Part shown: one piece after another, positions 12,455 to 22,870 of the stretch
Position numbering within the stretch: position 1 is the first letter of the stretch
Layout: each line of letters begins with the position of its first letter
Program-made: the position numbers and the translations under genes
Source of the DNA: Blasia pusilla
Lineage: Eukaryota > Marchantiophyta > Marchantiopsida > Blasiales
DNA length: 64,000 nucleotides
Assembly: GCA_050084515.1 (NCBI GenBank)
Contig: CM114274.1
Location: 38,006,001 to 38,070,000 of the forward strand
Direction: 5' to 3'
Notes under the pieces: generated by a model
The model's input: only the letters and a program-made list of their open reading frames with translations
Told to the model about the DNA's origin: nothing
Databases searched by the model: none

Positions 12455-12947
12455 TAAAATAAGATCCAATCTCTCACACAATACCATAGTTCTCACATGT
12501 GTGCACTCTCACATGTCTCTCTCAAACCCACTCTCCTAATGAGACGCTTGGGTTACACTCATAAGGCAAGAGACCATAGCTGCACCGCCTTGTGCCAAGA
12601 AGTTCAACAAAGAGAAAATGAGCTCTCAAGCTCTCTATCCTTGAGGTATACCCCCCCTCCCCTTCCCCAAGCTCTCTCCATGGTAACCTATGCTCCCAAG
12701 TCACCTTGAGTATATTTTGAGTGGCTCTTGACCTGATGTAGGAGGTCAAGGGCCACTTACCAAAAATATAAAGTCGACCATAAACTCAAAATGGTACTTA
12801 CCTAAAATAGGAAGTTCCTTAATATGGCTCCAAATGAGCCGAAACGAAGGGGCTTAAGCAGGTCATCCTCGACCTCTTGAGCAAGTCCTCCACTACTCGA
12901 GAAGGTGCTCTACTAGATCTGACCGATCTATCCTAAAAGACGTGACA
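12455..12947 (-). repeat. 5' terminal repeat (A1) of element copy A
   Basis: About 490 bp, closely related to 22394-22870 (copy B), 62412-62925 (A2 of element E), 55800-56267 and, in the opposite orientation, 61240 onwards. The outer end is TGTCACGTC on the minus strand. Confidence 0.85.
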
Positions 12948-12956
12948 AAGCTAATC

Positions 12957-13500
12957 CTTGATCCATTGTTACAAGTTAAGAGTCAAGGATATGACTTGTA
13001 TCCATAAGTAACCAAGGAGAGAGTTTGGGGAGACAGAAGCAAGAATGGTCAAATTCACACTTATCTGTCCATGGGACGGACTTGTTCGAACAAGTCTCGA
13101 CATGCTATCACGCATCCGATCTCATATCGGGTCTTGTGTCCCTATTGCAACCTTGCCCGTGTCCGGCCTTTGCGGTGTGTGGTGCAAGATCAAGTTCGCG
13201 CAAGATGAGCCCGAGTATCGGATGTAGGCAATAGGGCCCATATGGACATATCTAGCCTTTGGATGGACATAAGTCAATGGACATAGACTTTTTCCATGTA
13301 CAACCTTGGAGGGAAGGGATATATTGAAGAACAATGAGCTTGAGAGCTAATCCTCTCTTTATTGAACCTCCTTTCATAAGTTGATGAAACCATATATGAT
13401 CCTCCTTGCCTTGTGAGGAAAGTGGGTTTGGTTTGACATGAGAGAGTGAGTGAGTAAGGTGACTTTTAGTGCACGGGAAGCCTAACTGGCCTATGGACCA
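12957..13500 (+). repeat. fragment of an A-type terminal repeat, interrupted
   Basis: Plus-orientation relic of the same terminal repeat. Bases 12957-13020 and 13330-13500 match the repeat. About 300 bp in between (13030-13325) do not and look like an insertion. It lies head to head with the A1 repeat of copy A. Confidence 0.65.
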
Positions 13501-13516
13501 CTTCCACAAATGTGTT

Positions 13517-13518
<2 letters not shown>

Positions 13519-13603
<85 letters not shown>
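13519..13603. repeat. (GA)n microsatellite
   Basis: About 85 uninterrupted bases of GA. It directly follows the terminal-repeat fragment. The repeat copy near 61541-61558 also contains a short GA run at the same place, so the tract probably expanded from there. Confidence 0.95.
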
Positions 13604-13607
<4 letters not shown>

Positions 13608-14268
13608 TAGTGTGAAACCTTTGTTCCACGAGATTAAAAAATGAGAACTTGGAATAAAGCAGGGGAGACATTTTAGGACACGATTTTCTAGTTGTATAGA
13701 TGTCATGAGTGAGTATGGTATCATGCGTTTTATGTTTGTATGGATGATGACAATGATATATGTTGTGTATCAATGTGCATGCATACAACTCATTTGATAT
13801 TTGATCAATTTTTATGTTTTGGGAGAAGTGGGAAATGCCTTATTCTCTTGATGGTATCTAAAATGCATATTAACAATTGAAAAAAAAACACTTTTTTAAA
13901 GTGTTCCTATTATGGAAGTCCTACTAAATATGGTAAAGTAAAAATCAATTTAGATAGTATTATATTGGGATGATATTCATAAAATCTACCAAAATATACA
14001 ATGTTATATCATGTGCGCGAAACAAGCTACGGAGATCTTCTAATTAGTTCATCAAGAACTTTGTTTTGTATTTCATAGATCCTTGTAGATTTAAAATTCA
14101 ATGATCTATTTGTTTGTGAAAAGAAGTCAATTAGGATTGATTTCCTTCCCAATTAATTTAACCCACTTCTTTCTTTCATCTATAGTATTTTAACCATAAG
14201 AGTCTTCCTCCAAGAGAAATGAACCTCTTTCAAGTCTTTTCCCTTGAGTTGAAGTCCTCCACAATCAA

Positions 14269-14269
<1 letters not shown>

Positions 14270-14301
<32 letters not shown>

Positions 14302-14303
14302 CT
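14270..14303. repeat. (TCTA)n microsatellite
   Basis: About eight copies of TCTA. Confidence 0.95.
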
Positions 14304-14828
14304 TAGAGGATGTTTGTTCTATTTTTCCACACATGACATTTCGGCAGTAAGAAAAAAATTTACATCACACTCAATATTTGGATGGCAAGAAAATATTTTG
14401 TATGAGTAGAGGTCTAACACAAAGTAAAACTAGAATATTGCATCCATAATAAAAGTCACAAACTAATCAAATGATATTAATGTGTCATCTCTCCTTTTAA
14501 AGAGTTTAGTAGTTCCAATGGTTCCATAAGAGATGGATATTGTCATTTGGTAAGATTTAAGTTGATATTTCATAGAATTTGGGAATCCTAGTGATATCAT
14601 CATTTAAAATTTGTTTTCTTATGGTCTTTTGTTAAGATTGATGGTGATATTTTAGATTATTCCTCTACTAGTGAGCTATTATTTGAACTTTACTTTCCTT
14701 AGGATGAAATTAGAAAAAAAAAAAAATACTCCATTTCCCCCACTTAAAAATTCATTCTCCAATTCATAATTTCATCAAAGAATGGAAAATGTTTTTTTAA
14801 TACTTTACCAATGAACACCAGCGTTAAT

Positions 14829-14955
14829 CTATATCTATATGGGATAGTACCTTCTCGATTCGCAAACACCTCTCTGTTTGACACATGAAAACTCGGAAAC
14901 ATTTCATATTTCACATGCCCCATACAACAAGAAAAAAGTTTGAATTTGTGTATAT
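14829..14955 (-). repeat. dispersed LINE-3'-tail repeat, copy 1
   Basis: Aligns with 51283-51420 (minus) and 35835-35965 (plus). The shared core reads, on the plus strand here, CTCGATTCGCAAACACCTCT followed by GTTTGACACATGA. The end of the repeat matches the terminal 45 bases of the LINE at 8840-8884. Confidence 0.65.
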
Positions 14956-16844
14956 CATCATAAATCCCTTCCCTTCGCTGGCTATACACTAACAAAATCT
15001 TTGAAACACTTTTTTATTATTGTACTAGTGTGCAATATGGACGCTTACAAGATAACATCCTCTTTATCTATCTGTGATGGGATTTGTCAAAATAACAGCA
15101 AACAATTATAAATAAGAAGAAAATAGAAAATATCATTAATCGGTTTCCTTAACGACTATACTCTAACAAAAGCTTGTAAACATTTTTTTAATTACGGCCC
15201 CTACTAAGAGTGGGTAAAATTGGCTCTTCATAGTGTTTGCAACACGTCTACAGTTCTTGAGACGCAACATGGTGTCCACTGTCCAATTCATGTACGTGGC
15301 GGGTGAGCAACCGTCTGATAAGTGTGAAAGCTTGAGGTCAGCTTTGAGATTTGTAAACAAACGAACCATGGGGAGTTGTGATTTCATGATAAAGTGTGAC
15401 AGTATGCTTTCTAAAACGAGACACAAATGGATCAGGTTGCAAGGTGTGCATGCGAATTGTTACTATTTTGATCGATGATTTATGATGTGACTCTTCTGAC
15501 TTAACAATCATTGTGACACAAATGTCATGATGCAGAAGACTTGATCAGACATCTATAAATTCCCGCATAGTTGCCCTCTATACTATGCTCAGGATCCAGA
15601 GGGCCGTATTGAATACACAGTTTGACGACGCGTGCTTAATCCCACTTACCGTGAGAAATTTCATGCACTTAATTTGATTCTTTCTATTTCTATTCTTAGT
15701 GTGTGGTAACTGATCGCCACTTACGAGCATTAGTAGTTTTGGGGCCTTCTTGCACAATTCTAATTATTACACACGGGCTCGGATTCTCGTACATTAGTGT
15801 CAACGACACTGTCATTGATCCACTACTTTCTCTAGGCTGAATTTGTAGGCACCCGCTCATTGCACTACACTCCTCATTCCTCTTGCTGCTCAGGGTCGAC
15901 TAACCTAAATTGTTGTTTCTTTCTCATGCAGGGGCAAGCAGCAAGAAATGATTGAAACTGGATACCTATGCTCTCGGCTGATTTCGAGGCTTGCACAGGG
16001 TGCGCAATTTCTTTTCTGCACTCATAACTATCCGCCACAGATATATGCCACTTAGCAATATGGGCACGTATTATGTGCAAGGGAGGCGCACAAAAATAAG
16101 CATTCTTTCCTATCTCTATTACTTGTAAGTACAAGATGCCAACTGGTGTGCATTGTCAGAAATTTTGTTAGGTTCGCTCTAGAAGTCGTATTGTGTGCTC
16201 ACTACTTAGCGTCGTCGGGTTGGATTTGTTGGGTTTCTTGATCAACACCTGCCACCTACATCGTGCACTCGAAGGAAACTAACTGCGAACGCATTGACGG
16301 TGGGTTGCTGTTGATGGTGGTGTTCTTGTTGTCCTCATCACCTCCCAATATGTACAACTTTTGCTGAAGAAAAACACACCCACATCGAATGGGAATTCCA
16401 CTTCAAACGTGAAGTAGTGATGGCAGCTGCTATCAAGAATTTTCCAAGGGTTCAAAGAGACAAATGGTATATTGGGACCACCAGGGAACAACACTTATTC
16501 TGGTGTCATGATCCATAGTTCTGATGTAGAGATTGTTGAGAGAAGGTTAGTTAGGGAGGCGGGACTCTATGGATCGAGCCACGAGAGTTTGAGTAGAGCT
16601 GGTTGAACTCGAGCATCATAGACCTTCCCATGGTAGATCGTTGACCGCCATGCAATCTTTGACGGACTAGGACTAGAGACAAGGCATGTTCTGAGGATTC
16701 TATTAGTGGAGAGATTCTGGAATGAGGCTCTTATCTTGCCCTCCTCTCCCCTATTCAAAATATGTTTGTATGGTGCTTGCACTCTTGCTGATGTTGCTCG
16801 TGCTCGCCACATCACTTATCATGTCAGTCCATGTCACTGTACCT

Positions 16845-17050
16845 GTAGGGTCGTCGGAAGATTGGCGTGTCACTCAACAACTCAATGCGGATCGTGGACC
16901 CTTCAGCGTACCCAAATCCTTCATACTAAATGCAAAACAACTCCTATAACTCCTAAGGAACTAGTGTATCTCGAGTCGCTCTCCTCCTGTCAACTTAGGG
17001 CTCATATCTAGCTCCCAAGTCTCCATCGTGACTATGGTAGGACTCTCCGG
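16845..17050 (-). pseudogene. N-terminal fragment of reverse transcriptase, copy B
   Basis: On the minus strand this aligns with the start of RT in element C (40545-40370), including the stretch before the first catalytic region. It contains stops, and homology ends at about 16845. Confidence 0.65.
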
Positions 17051-17257
17051 CGCGGGTGTCGGTGGTTGCTATGGTGCAACCCTGTCTCAGACAAAAAAAC
17101 TAGACTACTCTCCTACAACCAACTACAAAATTGGATCTCCATTTGTAATACCCAGAACCATGCTCGATGCTGTAGCTACCATCTCTTGGCGTACCTGCAA
17201 AACATCCCAAGAAGTCCAAGGGTGTCTCTCCCGATCACCCTTGGTGTGTCGATCTCC

Positions 17258-18256
17258 TTAAGTCTCACCCCCACCCACTGCCTCAACCATCTCAGTAGGC
17301 ATGGGGCTCACCAACGTAACTTTTGTGATCGGTTGCATACCCAAACGAAGTTGCTCAGCTACTCTTAAGCTAAAAATCCATGTCAAGCAGTTCAGGTCCA
17401 TCGCCTGACCCAAGACATCACGTCGTGATGCCTCCGATAGTGATGGTATTACCGTCACTCCTGTGGGAAATCCCATGGCTTGCTCTCGCTCATCGGCGTT
17501 GGGCTCTATCAACCTCTGTACCTGGTCATCCCAAACCAAGCCAAGTCCGGCCTCCTTAAGTGCATAGGAAGCCGAAGAACTCACCAATGTGGGAAAGGTT
17601 GCTCGTGGCATGCCAATCCTATTGACCACAATCAATGGCGGTTGATCATCATGCCTCACTGCCTGAGATCGATGGCCCGGATCCAATAAAGAATCCACCA
17701 ACAAATCGGAGGGACGCTCCACTCTCGCATAAGCCACCCGCAACACCTCATGTGGTACCAAGTTGGTCCACCAAAGACGTGGGCGGTGTGCTCTAGAACC
17801 TACACTCGTCGCATCTAAAAACATTGCCAGGTTGATCCATGCGCGCACCTGATATGCACTCATCACCACGTGGGACCTCAAATCGCCCAAAATCGGCACA
17901 TTCTCCAAAATGTATGGTGGAGAACGAGGCTGATGCTCTTGTAAATATCGCAAGATCCGCATCATCTCCCAAATAACCTGGACCGAGTGCTAGCTAATCC
18001 ACTACCTCGTCCAAGACTCGATTGGCCCTGACACGGCCAACCAGCAATGACCAAGTCTATGGTCCCTACCCGCTTCAAGTCCTACGTCCCCAACAATGAA
18101 ATGTCCCTTGGTAGGGAAATCTTGTAACCCTGAATGGCGGACGCAGACAACAAGTTGGGAAAATGGACGTGTATTTGTGCCACATGGTGAAGTGAAGGGT
18201 GCATCACAACATCATCAATCTCCACATAAATGTACTGTATGTGGAGATTGATGCGG
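17258..18256 (-). pseudogene. C5 cytosine DNA methyltransferase domain within gypsy pol, copy B
   Basis: C5 methyltransferases transfer a methyl group from S-adenosylmethionine to cytosine. Seen on the minus strand, in order: a motif II-like YIYVEIDD (about 18235); catalytic motif IV IDLVIAGWPCQGQSS, with the nucleophilic Cys of PCQ (about 18025); TRSRLF and EMMRILRYLQ; motif VI YILENVP; motif VIII HRPRLWWTN; and the C-terminal EPNADEREQAMGFP and RRDVLGQAMDLN, matching motifs IX and X. The last 235 residues (17965-17258) are one open frame. Defects: the motif I region found in element C is deleted, a TAG lies near 18082, and one missing base near 17967 shifts the frame just after motif IV. 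The domain sits between the retropepsin-like region and RT, so it belongs to the element and is not a captured neighbour. Confidence 0.88.
18213..18253. repeat. perfect inverted repeat, 16-bp arms, 9-nt spacer
   Basis: Arms 18213-18228 and 18238-18253 are exact reverse complements. The structure lies where copy B has lost about 400 bp, including motif I, relative to element C. Confidence 0.9.
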
Positions 18257-19060
18257 GTAACGAGCTAAGGCGCCCATCACATGACTGCCATCCTGGTTTG
18301 TAGGACACAGACTCCTCCCAATAATCCAAGGAAAACCCCATCGGGTATAACACTGCTCCACCAACCAAGACGTCGTAGGACTCTACATCAGTCACTATCG
18401 CCTTGGCTCGCACCATGGACTCATCTGTAGGATGTCACGGGAAAATCCTCACCACGATCTCCTATCGGGTGATATATTGTGTGGTACTTGCTCCACCCAA
18501 GGATTTCTGTATCTGGAATGGACAATGCTCCACATTGGCTCTTGTCAAGCCCAATCCTCTGATTGACGCTTTTCCCAACATCAAGGGTTGCACTCCTGAA
18601 TCCAACAAGACGCACTGCGGACTAAAAGCTCTACCTCATGGACTCATCAACTGGAAGACCTCTCCCCGGTTATCCAACAAAACAACATCAAGAGAAGCCA
18701 TGGCACACTCTATTGTGGGTCTAGGGGGCATTTCCGTCATCCTAGCAGCCGCAGCCTACCATGAATTTCACATGGACGGCCCAAGCATCAGGTCCATCAC
18801 CTCCTGTGCAATCACCTCTAAACGCGATGCAGGAACTCCAACTCCAGGCTCACATAGCGTAGCAGCCAATCGGAAAACCTCGGCACGCATACCTCCCAAC
18901 GCCATAACATCACAACCAAAAAATAAAGGACCGCGATACACAATGGTGGCCGCCCCCAACAACGTGCTCGAAATATGCCCCTCTTGAGCATCAGCAATAG
19001 GAGTCGTTAAACTCGCTTCTCCCATCGTCCTCCGTGCTTGCACACCAACAACATCCAACT
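18257..19060 (-). pseudogene. retropepsin-like region of gypsy polyprotein, copy B
   Basis: The minus strand carries the conserved blocks VFRLAATLCEPGVGVPASR, then VGFRSATLDVGKSVNQRIGL, then ESYDVLVGGAVLYPMGF and a W-rich end (SLDYWEES, YKPGWQS). Equivalents occur in element C at 42190-42640 (TFDVGKGGMYWFGY, YPMGFEMDYWIE). The position between gag and pol suggests the aspartic protease and its flank, but I do not see an intact D-[ST]-G triad. The protease name is an inference from position. Confidence 0.55.
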
Positions 19061-19489
19061 CTTCGGGAACTGTGATCCGGACCCATCGATGGGGTCCTCA
19101 TCGCCTCAGACAACGTGAAGGACTGACGAAGACAGGACTATTTCCTGGCTTCCCCTCACTATGAATCCAACTCTACGGCTGCTCCACGCGTCACAACTGC
19201 AACAGCCTCCATCTAGGCAACCCCACACATCCAACCAAGATCCTCCATATCTTTGGATGCTCCATATGATGTCGATGCCATGGATCCGGCATCGGTAACA
19301 TCAATGCCATAGCGGCAATCTACTCTTGTAGCTGTTGTATCTGAGTAGGCATCCCAGCCTCACGCCTGACGTCTCCCTCAATGCATCTAGGTGGTGGGAC
19401 TCCTCCATACCTCCCCACCATGTCGGGCAATTCCTCCCCCACCACCATGATCTCTAGGCCCACCCAGATCGGCTACTTGCTCTGGTGCC

Positions 19490-20700
19490 CTCTCTAGCCC
19501 TCGGTCCGGACGTAACTCAAGGTGTAAACTGAAACACCTGGCGCGTGTGTGACCATACCTCTGACAATAGTCACTCTAATAACTTCTTGGTGTAGCACCA
19601 TCTCCTCCGCCATGCTGAGGCACAGGTCCATGACCCTGACAAGTGCAAGCATGTTGATGATGGGCTCCACCACATAACCAACAAGTAATCGTAGGCGGTT
19701 GCTGCTAAGTCGCATATGTAGGCACATGTCTATGTGGCACGGCCTCCCAATATCCTCCCTGAGCTCGTGGTGCCACAATCAACCTATCTTGGAGTCCACG
19801 TTGCTGCACAGGTGGTGCAGACAATCGTGACTGCTCTCGCCCAGAACCCATGGTGGCTACGCTCTCCTCCGCCATGTTGTGCTCAATGTTCTCGGCGGTC
19901 CTAAAAACATCTCTCAATGTAGGGGAGGTGTTCATAAGAAACACCCCCTCCCGTACCCGTGTCCGCAAGGTCCAGTCTAGCATCGCGTACCATGGCTAGA
20001 TAGCATGAGCCTCTGCCATCCCCGGAGTGACGTTAATCAACCGGCGCAAGCGAGTGTAAGCCTCACGCGAATTCTCACCCAGGAGCCTCTAGAAGTCATG
20101 GATGCTCAGCAACTTCTCCATCCATACTCCTTGGTAGCTCGCCCTCAACTTAGCAAAGAACTCAACCACGGGGTTGAACCTGGGACGAACCCGACTAGAT
20201 GCTGCAACTGCTCCAGTGTGAGTGACCCCTCCTAAAACATTACTAGTGGAAGAGGAAGTAGCCTCTCTTGACTTCTCCTCCTCAGTTGGGAACGGCTCTG
20301 TCCATAACACATAGTGTGGGTCATAGTAGAGTTGCCATGCCTCAATCTCCTGGGCATATCTGTGGGAGAACTTATGGTAATCGTCCATGGGCGCCCCCTC
20401 TAAATGCTACAACATGCCATTCCATGCAGTAAACGGGTTGAATTCTCTAGAGTTTCTAGCCTGCTATGAGTGACACCAACTCTTAAAATCTGCAATGAAG
20501 TCGTGTAGCTCTAAAGTGCCACAACACCCGTAAACCTACACGGTCCTCTACCCGTGTCGTCCATCTCGTACGCCCAATTGGTAGGACCACTCAATGTATG
20601 CGGTGGATCACTAACACACTCCTCTATATGCTCCCCCTTGTCTGAAGATGATAGAGAAGGAGATCAAGGTGGTCTCTCACGTGGAGACCCTCGAAACCTC
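19490..20700 (-). pseudogene. gag of element copy B, frameshifted
   Basis: Minus-strand pieces are YYDPHYVLWTEPF, VVEFFAKLRASYQGVWMEK, then LRTRVREGVFLMNTSPTLRD with NIEHNMAEES. They align with the capsid-like part of gag in element C. A Cys/His-rich zone near 19500-19680 corresponds to the zinc knuckles. Several frameshifts separate the pieces. Confidence 0.75.
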
Positions 20701-22393
20701 GCACTACTCTAGATAAACCCTCCACGGCTACTCTCAGGATCCACTACCTCGCCTCTCAAAATCCCGAAAGGACACCGTGATGGCCCTTGTGCCCCTCGTG
20801 CCCCTCTTGCCCCTCTCACACAATCACTCCCAATCTTGCGAGTAATCCCTCAATCACTCAAACTAAACATGCGAAACTCAATCTACACTCTCTCACTGAG
20901 ACGAATGTTGTGCGGCAACAAGCAACGTGGTGCGGAAAATCAACTGATCTATCGTCTCATCGACAAACCATCCTCAACTCTGGGCATCCCACACAAGTCT
21001 ATGTCCCCTAAACCCATAAATCATCGATGCTCTCAGCATTAGCACGAAACCCAATATCCCAAATAACTTCCCAATACCCAAAAATCCCCACACGTGAAGG
21101 GTAAGAGACCAGAATGGATAGGCTGACAATAATGTCGATGTCGCTCCTCGGCAACTTCAAATCTCGACCCCAACTCGGTCTTGAAGAAAACTCCTCCAAT
21201 CAGCAAGTCGTACTCCTCTCGTATTGTCGCTGCTCAAACCTCCTCGATGTGCGGTGCAGGTCCAGCGGTCCAATGGGGCACTGGCGGCACAGAATGGCTA
21301 CAAACGGCACGGCACTCGGGAATGCGGTGCAGCACTCGATGGCATACCCTCCTCAATCAGAAATTCACATGCTCTGCTCCTTAGTAAAGGAGCGGCTCCG
21401 CGATCAAGACAGTGTGGTGCGGCCACAAGCGGCACGGCGCGGAAATCGGCCACGCGTTGGGGCTACGGGCGTCACGGCACAGAACTGGATCGTCGTCGAG
21501 CGGCTACCAATCACAACATAGCACCATGAAATGAAAACTCAAACACCATAATTCGAGGTCACCTGCCATCACTAGATGATGACAAAACTGTGATGTCGGT
21601 GGCGGCCAAAACAAAGTACGTCGTCGCGGCGCAAGTCAGAGAATCAACGGTCGTCGTGGAAGACCCTCCACTCCGTAATGGCGGCAATGGCATCCAAGGG
21701 TGGACAACGGCCGAGCGCGGCTCTGAGCAACGCTAGGCGGCGGCAACGGCTAACGGTGGACCGTAGACCGTTTATGGTGACGGTTGACCGTCAACGGCGG
21801 ACCGTTGATGGTGACTATGACGGCGACGCCCGCCGCCGGCGAGGCGGCTGGTTTAGGGTTTGAACAATTAAACCCTAAAAATTGCCTAGCAATGGCAATT
21901 TTGCAAGATTGACCATAATTTTTTCCTAGAAAATCCAAATTGCGCATTGTCTGTTGCACAACTTCACAATCTACAATGGCATCAAAAAATATTTTGAATC
22001 GAATTTTCTAGTAAAAACCAAAGGGGATTGTTGTAAAGGCCAATGTCTCTTTCTCCTACATAAAATTTGGCAGCGCTTCCCCCCTGATTTCTCCCAAAAA
22101 AAATGTCAAAATTGTGAGAACACAAATCAACAAGCTACATGGTGCTCCCGAGAGCACCGGCATGGAGCAATTCGCCCCCATACTCAATTCCTATCGAAAA
22201 TTGGGCAACGCTTCCGCGTGCCTCTCCCATATAAAAAATCAACAAAGCAAAATAGCAAACTCGTACGGCTCTTGCTCCGGTGAGCATTCCCATGAGCCAT
22301 GAAGTGGGGAACACAGTCCCCCAACTTGCACCAAACATCGAGCAACCAGGGAGCTCCCCCATGAAGCTCTTTCATTCACTCATTCTCTCTTTG
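20701..22393 (-). other. untranslated leader of element copy B
   Basis: Lies between A1 and gag and aligns with 10801-12454 of copy A. No protein is supported. A related leader fragment occurs in the opposite orientation at 60430-60580. Confidence 0.7.
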
Positions 22394-22870
22394 TAGAATA
22401 AGATCCAATCTCTCTCACAACACCATAGTTCTCACATGTGTGCACCCTCACATGTCTCTCTCAATGTCAAACCAAACCCACTCTTGTAATGAGAGGCTTG
22501 GGTTACACTCACAAGGCAAGGGACCATAGCTCCGCCGTCTCGTGCCAAGAGGTTCAACAAAGAGAGAATGAGCTCTCAAACTCTCTCTTCTAGAGGTATA
22601 CCCCTTCCTTCTCCTAAGCTCTCTCCATGGTAACCTATGCTCCCAAGTCACCTCCTTGGCTCTTGACCTGATATAGGAGGTCAAGGGCCACTTACAAAAA
22701 AATAGAAAGTGGATCATATACTCAAAATGGTACTTATCTAAAATAGTAAGTTCCTCAATATGGCTCTAAATGAGCCGAAATAATGTTATCCTCAACCTCA
22801 TGAGTCTGTCCTCCACTACTCGCGAAGGCGCTCTACTAGATCTCACCGATCTATCCTAAAAGACGTGACA
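22394..22870 (-). repeat. 5' terminal repeat (A1) of element copy B
   Basis: About 477 bp, homologous to the repeats at 12455-12947 and 62412-62925. The outer end is TGTCACGTC on the minus strand. The sequence immediately inside (CAAAGAGAGAATGAGTGA) is shared with copy A and does not start with TGG, as a tRNA primer site normally would. Confidence 0.85.

Larger units (their letters stand above)
10155..12947 (-). mobile_element. Ty3/gypsy-like element copy A, 5' part only
   Basis: This is the 5' portion of an LTR-type element on the minus strand: 5' repeat A1 (12947-12455), then about 1.6 kb of untranslated leader, then the start of gag. It stops abruptly at about 10155 inside gag, so pol and the 3' end are missing. 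The whole stretch aligns, base for base in long blocks, with copy B at 20055-22870. Its outer end reads TGTCACGTC in element orientation. Confidence 0.85.
13604..16844. other. AT-rich spacer, no gene recognised
   Basis: Apart from the (TCTA)n tract and one LINE-tail repeat I see nothing to support. Short open frames at 15163-15478 and 15874-16134 show no motif. Confidence 0.45.
16845..22870 (-). mobile_element. Ty3/gypsy-like element copy B with encoded DNA methyltransferase, 3'-truncated
   Basis: Minus-strand element. The order from its 5' end is A1 repeat (22870-22394), leader, gag (about 20700-19490), retropepsin-like region (about 19060-18257), C5 DNA methyltransferase (about 18256-17300), and the first residues of reverse transcriptase (17030-16845). 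There the copy stops, so RT, integrase and 3' repeats are absent. Its protein pieces align with those of element C over the whole shared length. Confidence 0.88.

Noticed and set aside
13081-13094. Perfect 14-bp palindrome around TTCGAA
   Set aside because: Short palindromes of this length are expected in a window of this size.
13252-13788. Open frame rich in Ser/Leu repeats
   Set aside because: Produced by translation of the (GA)n microsatellite; no other coding sign.
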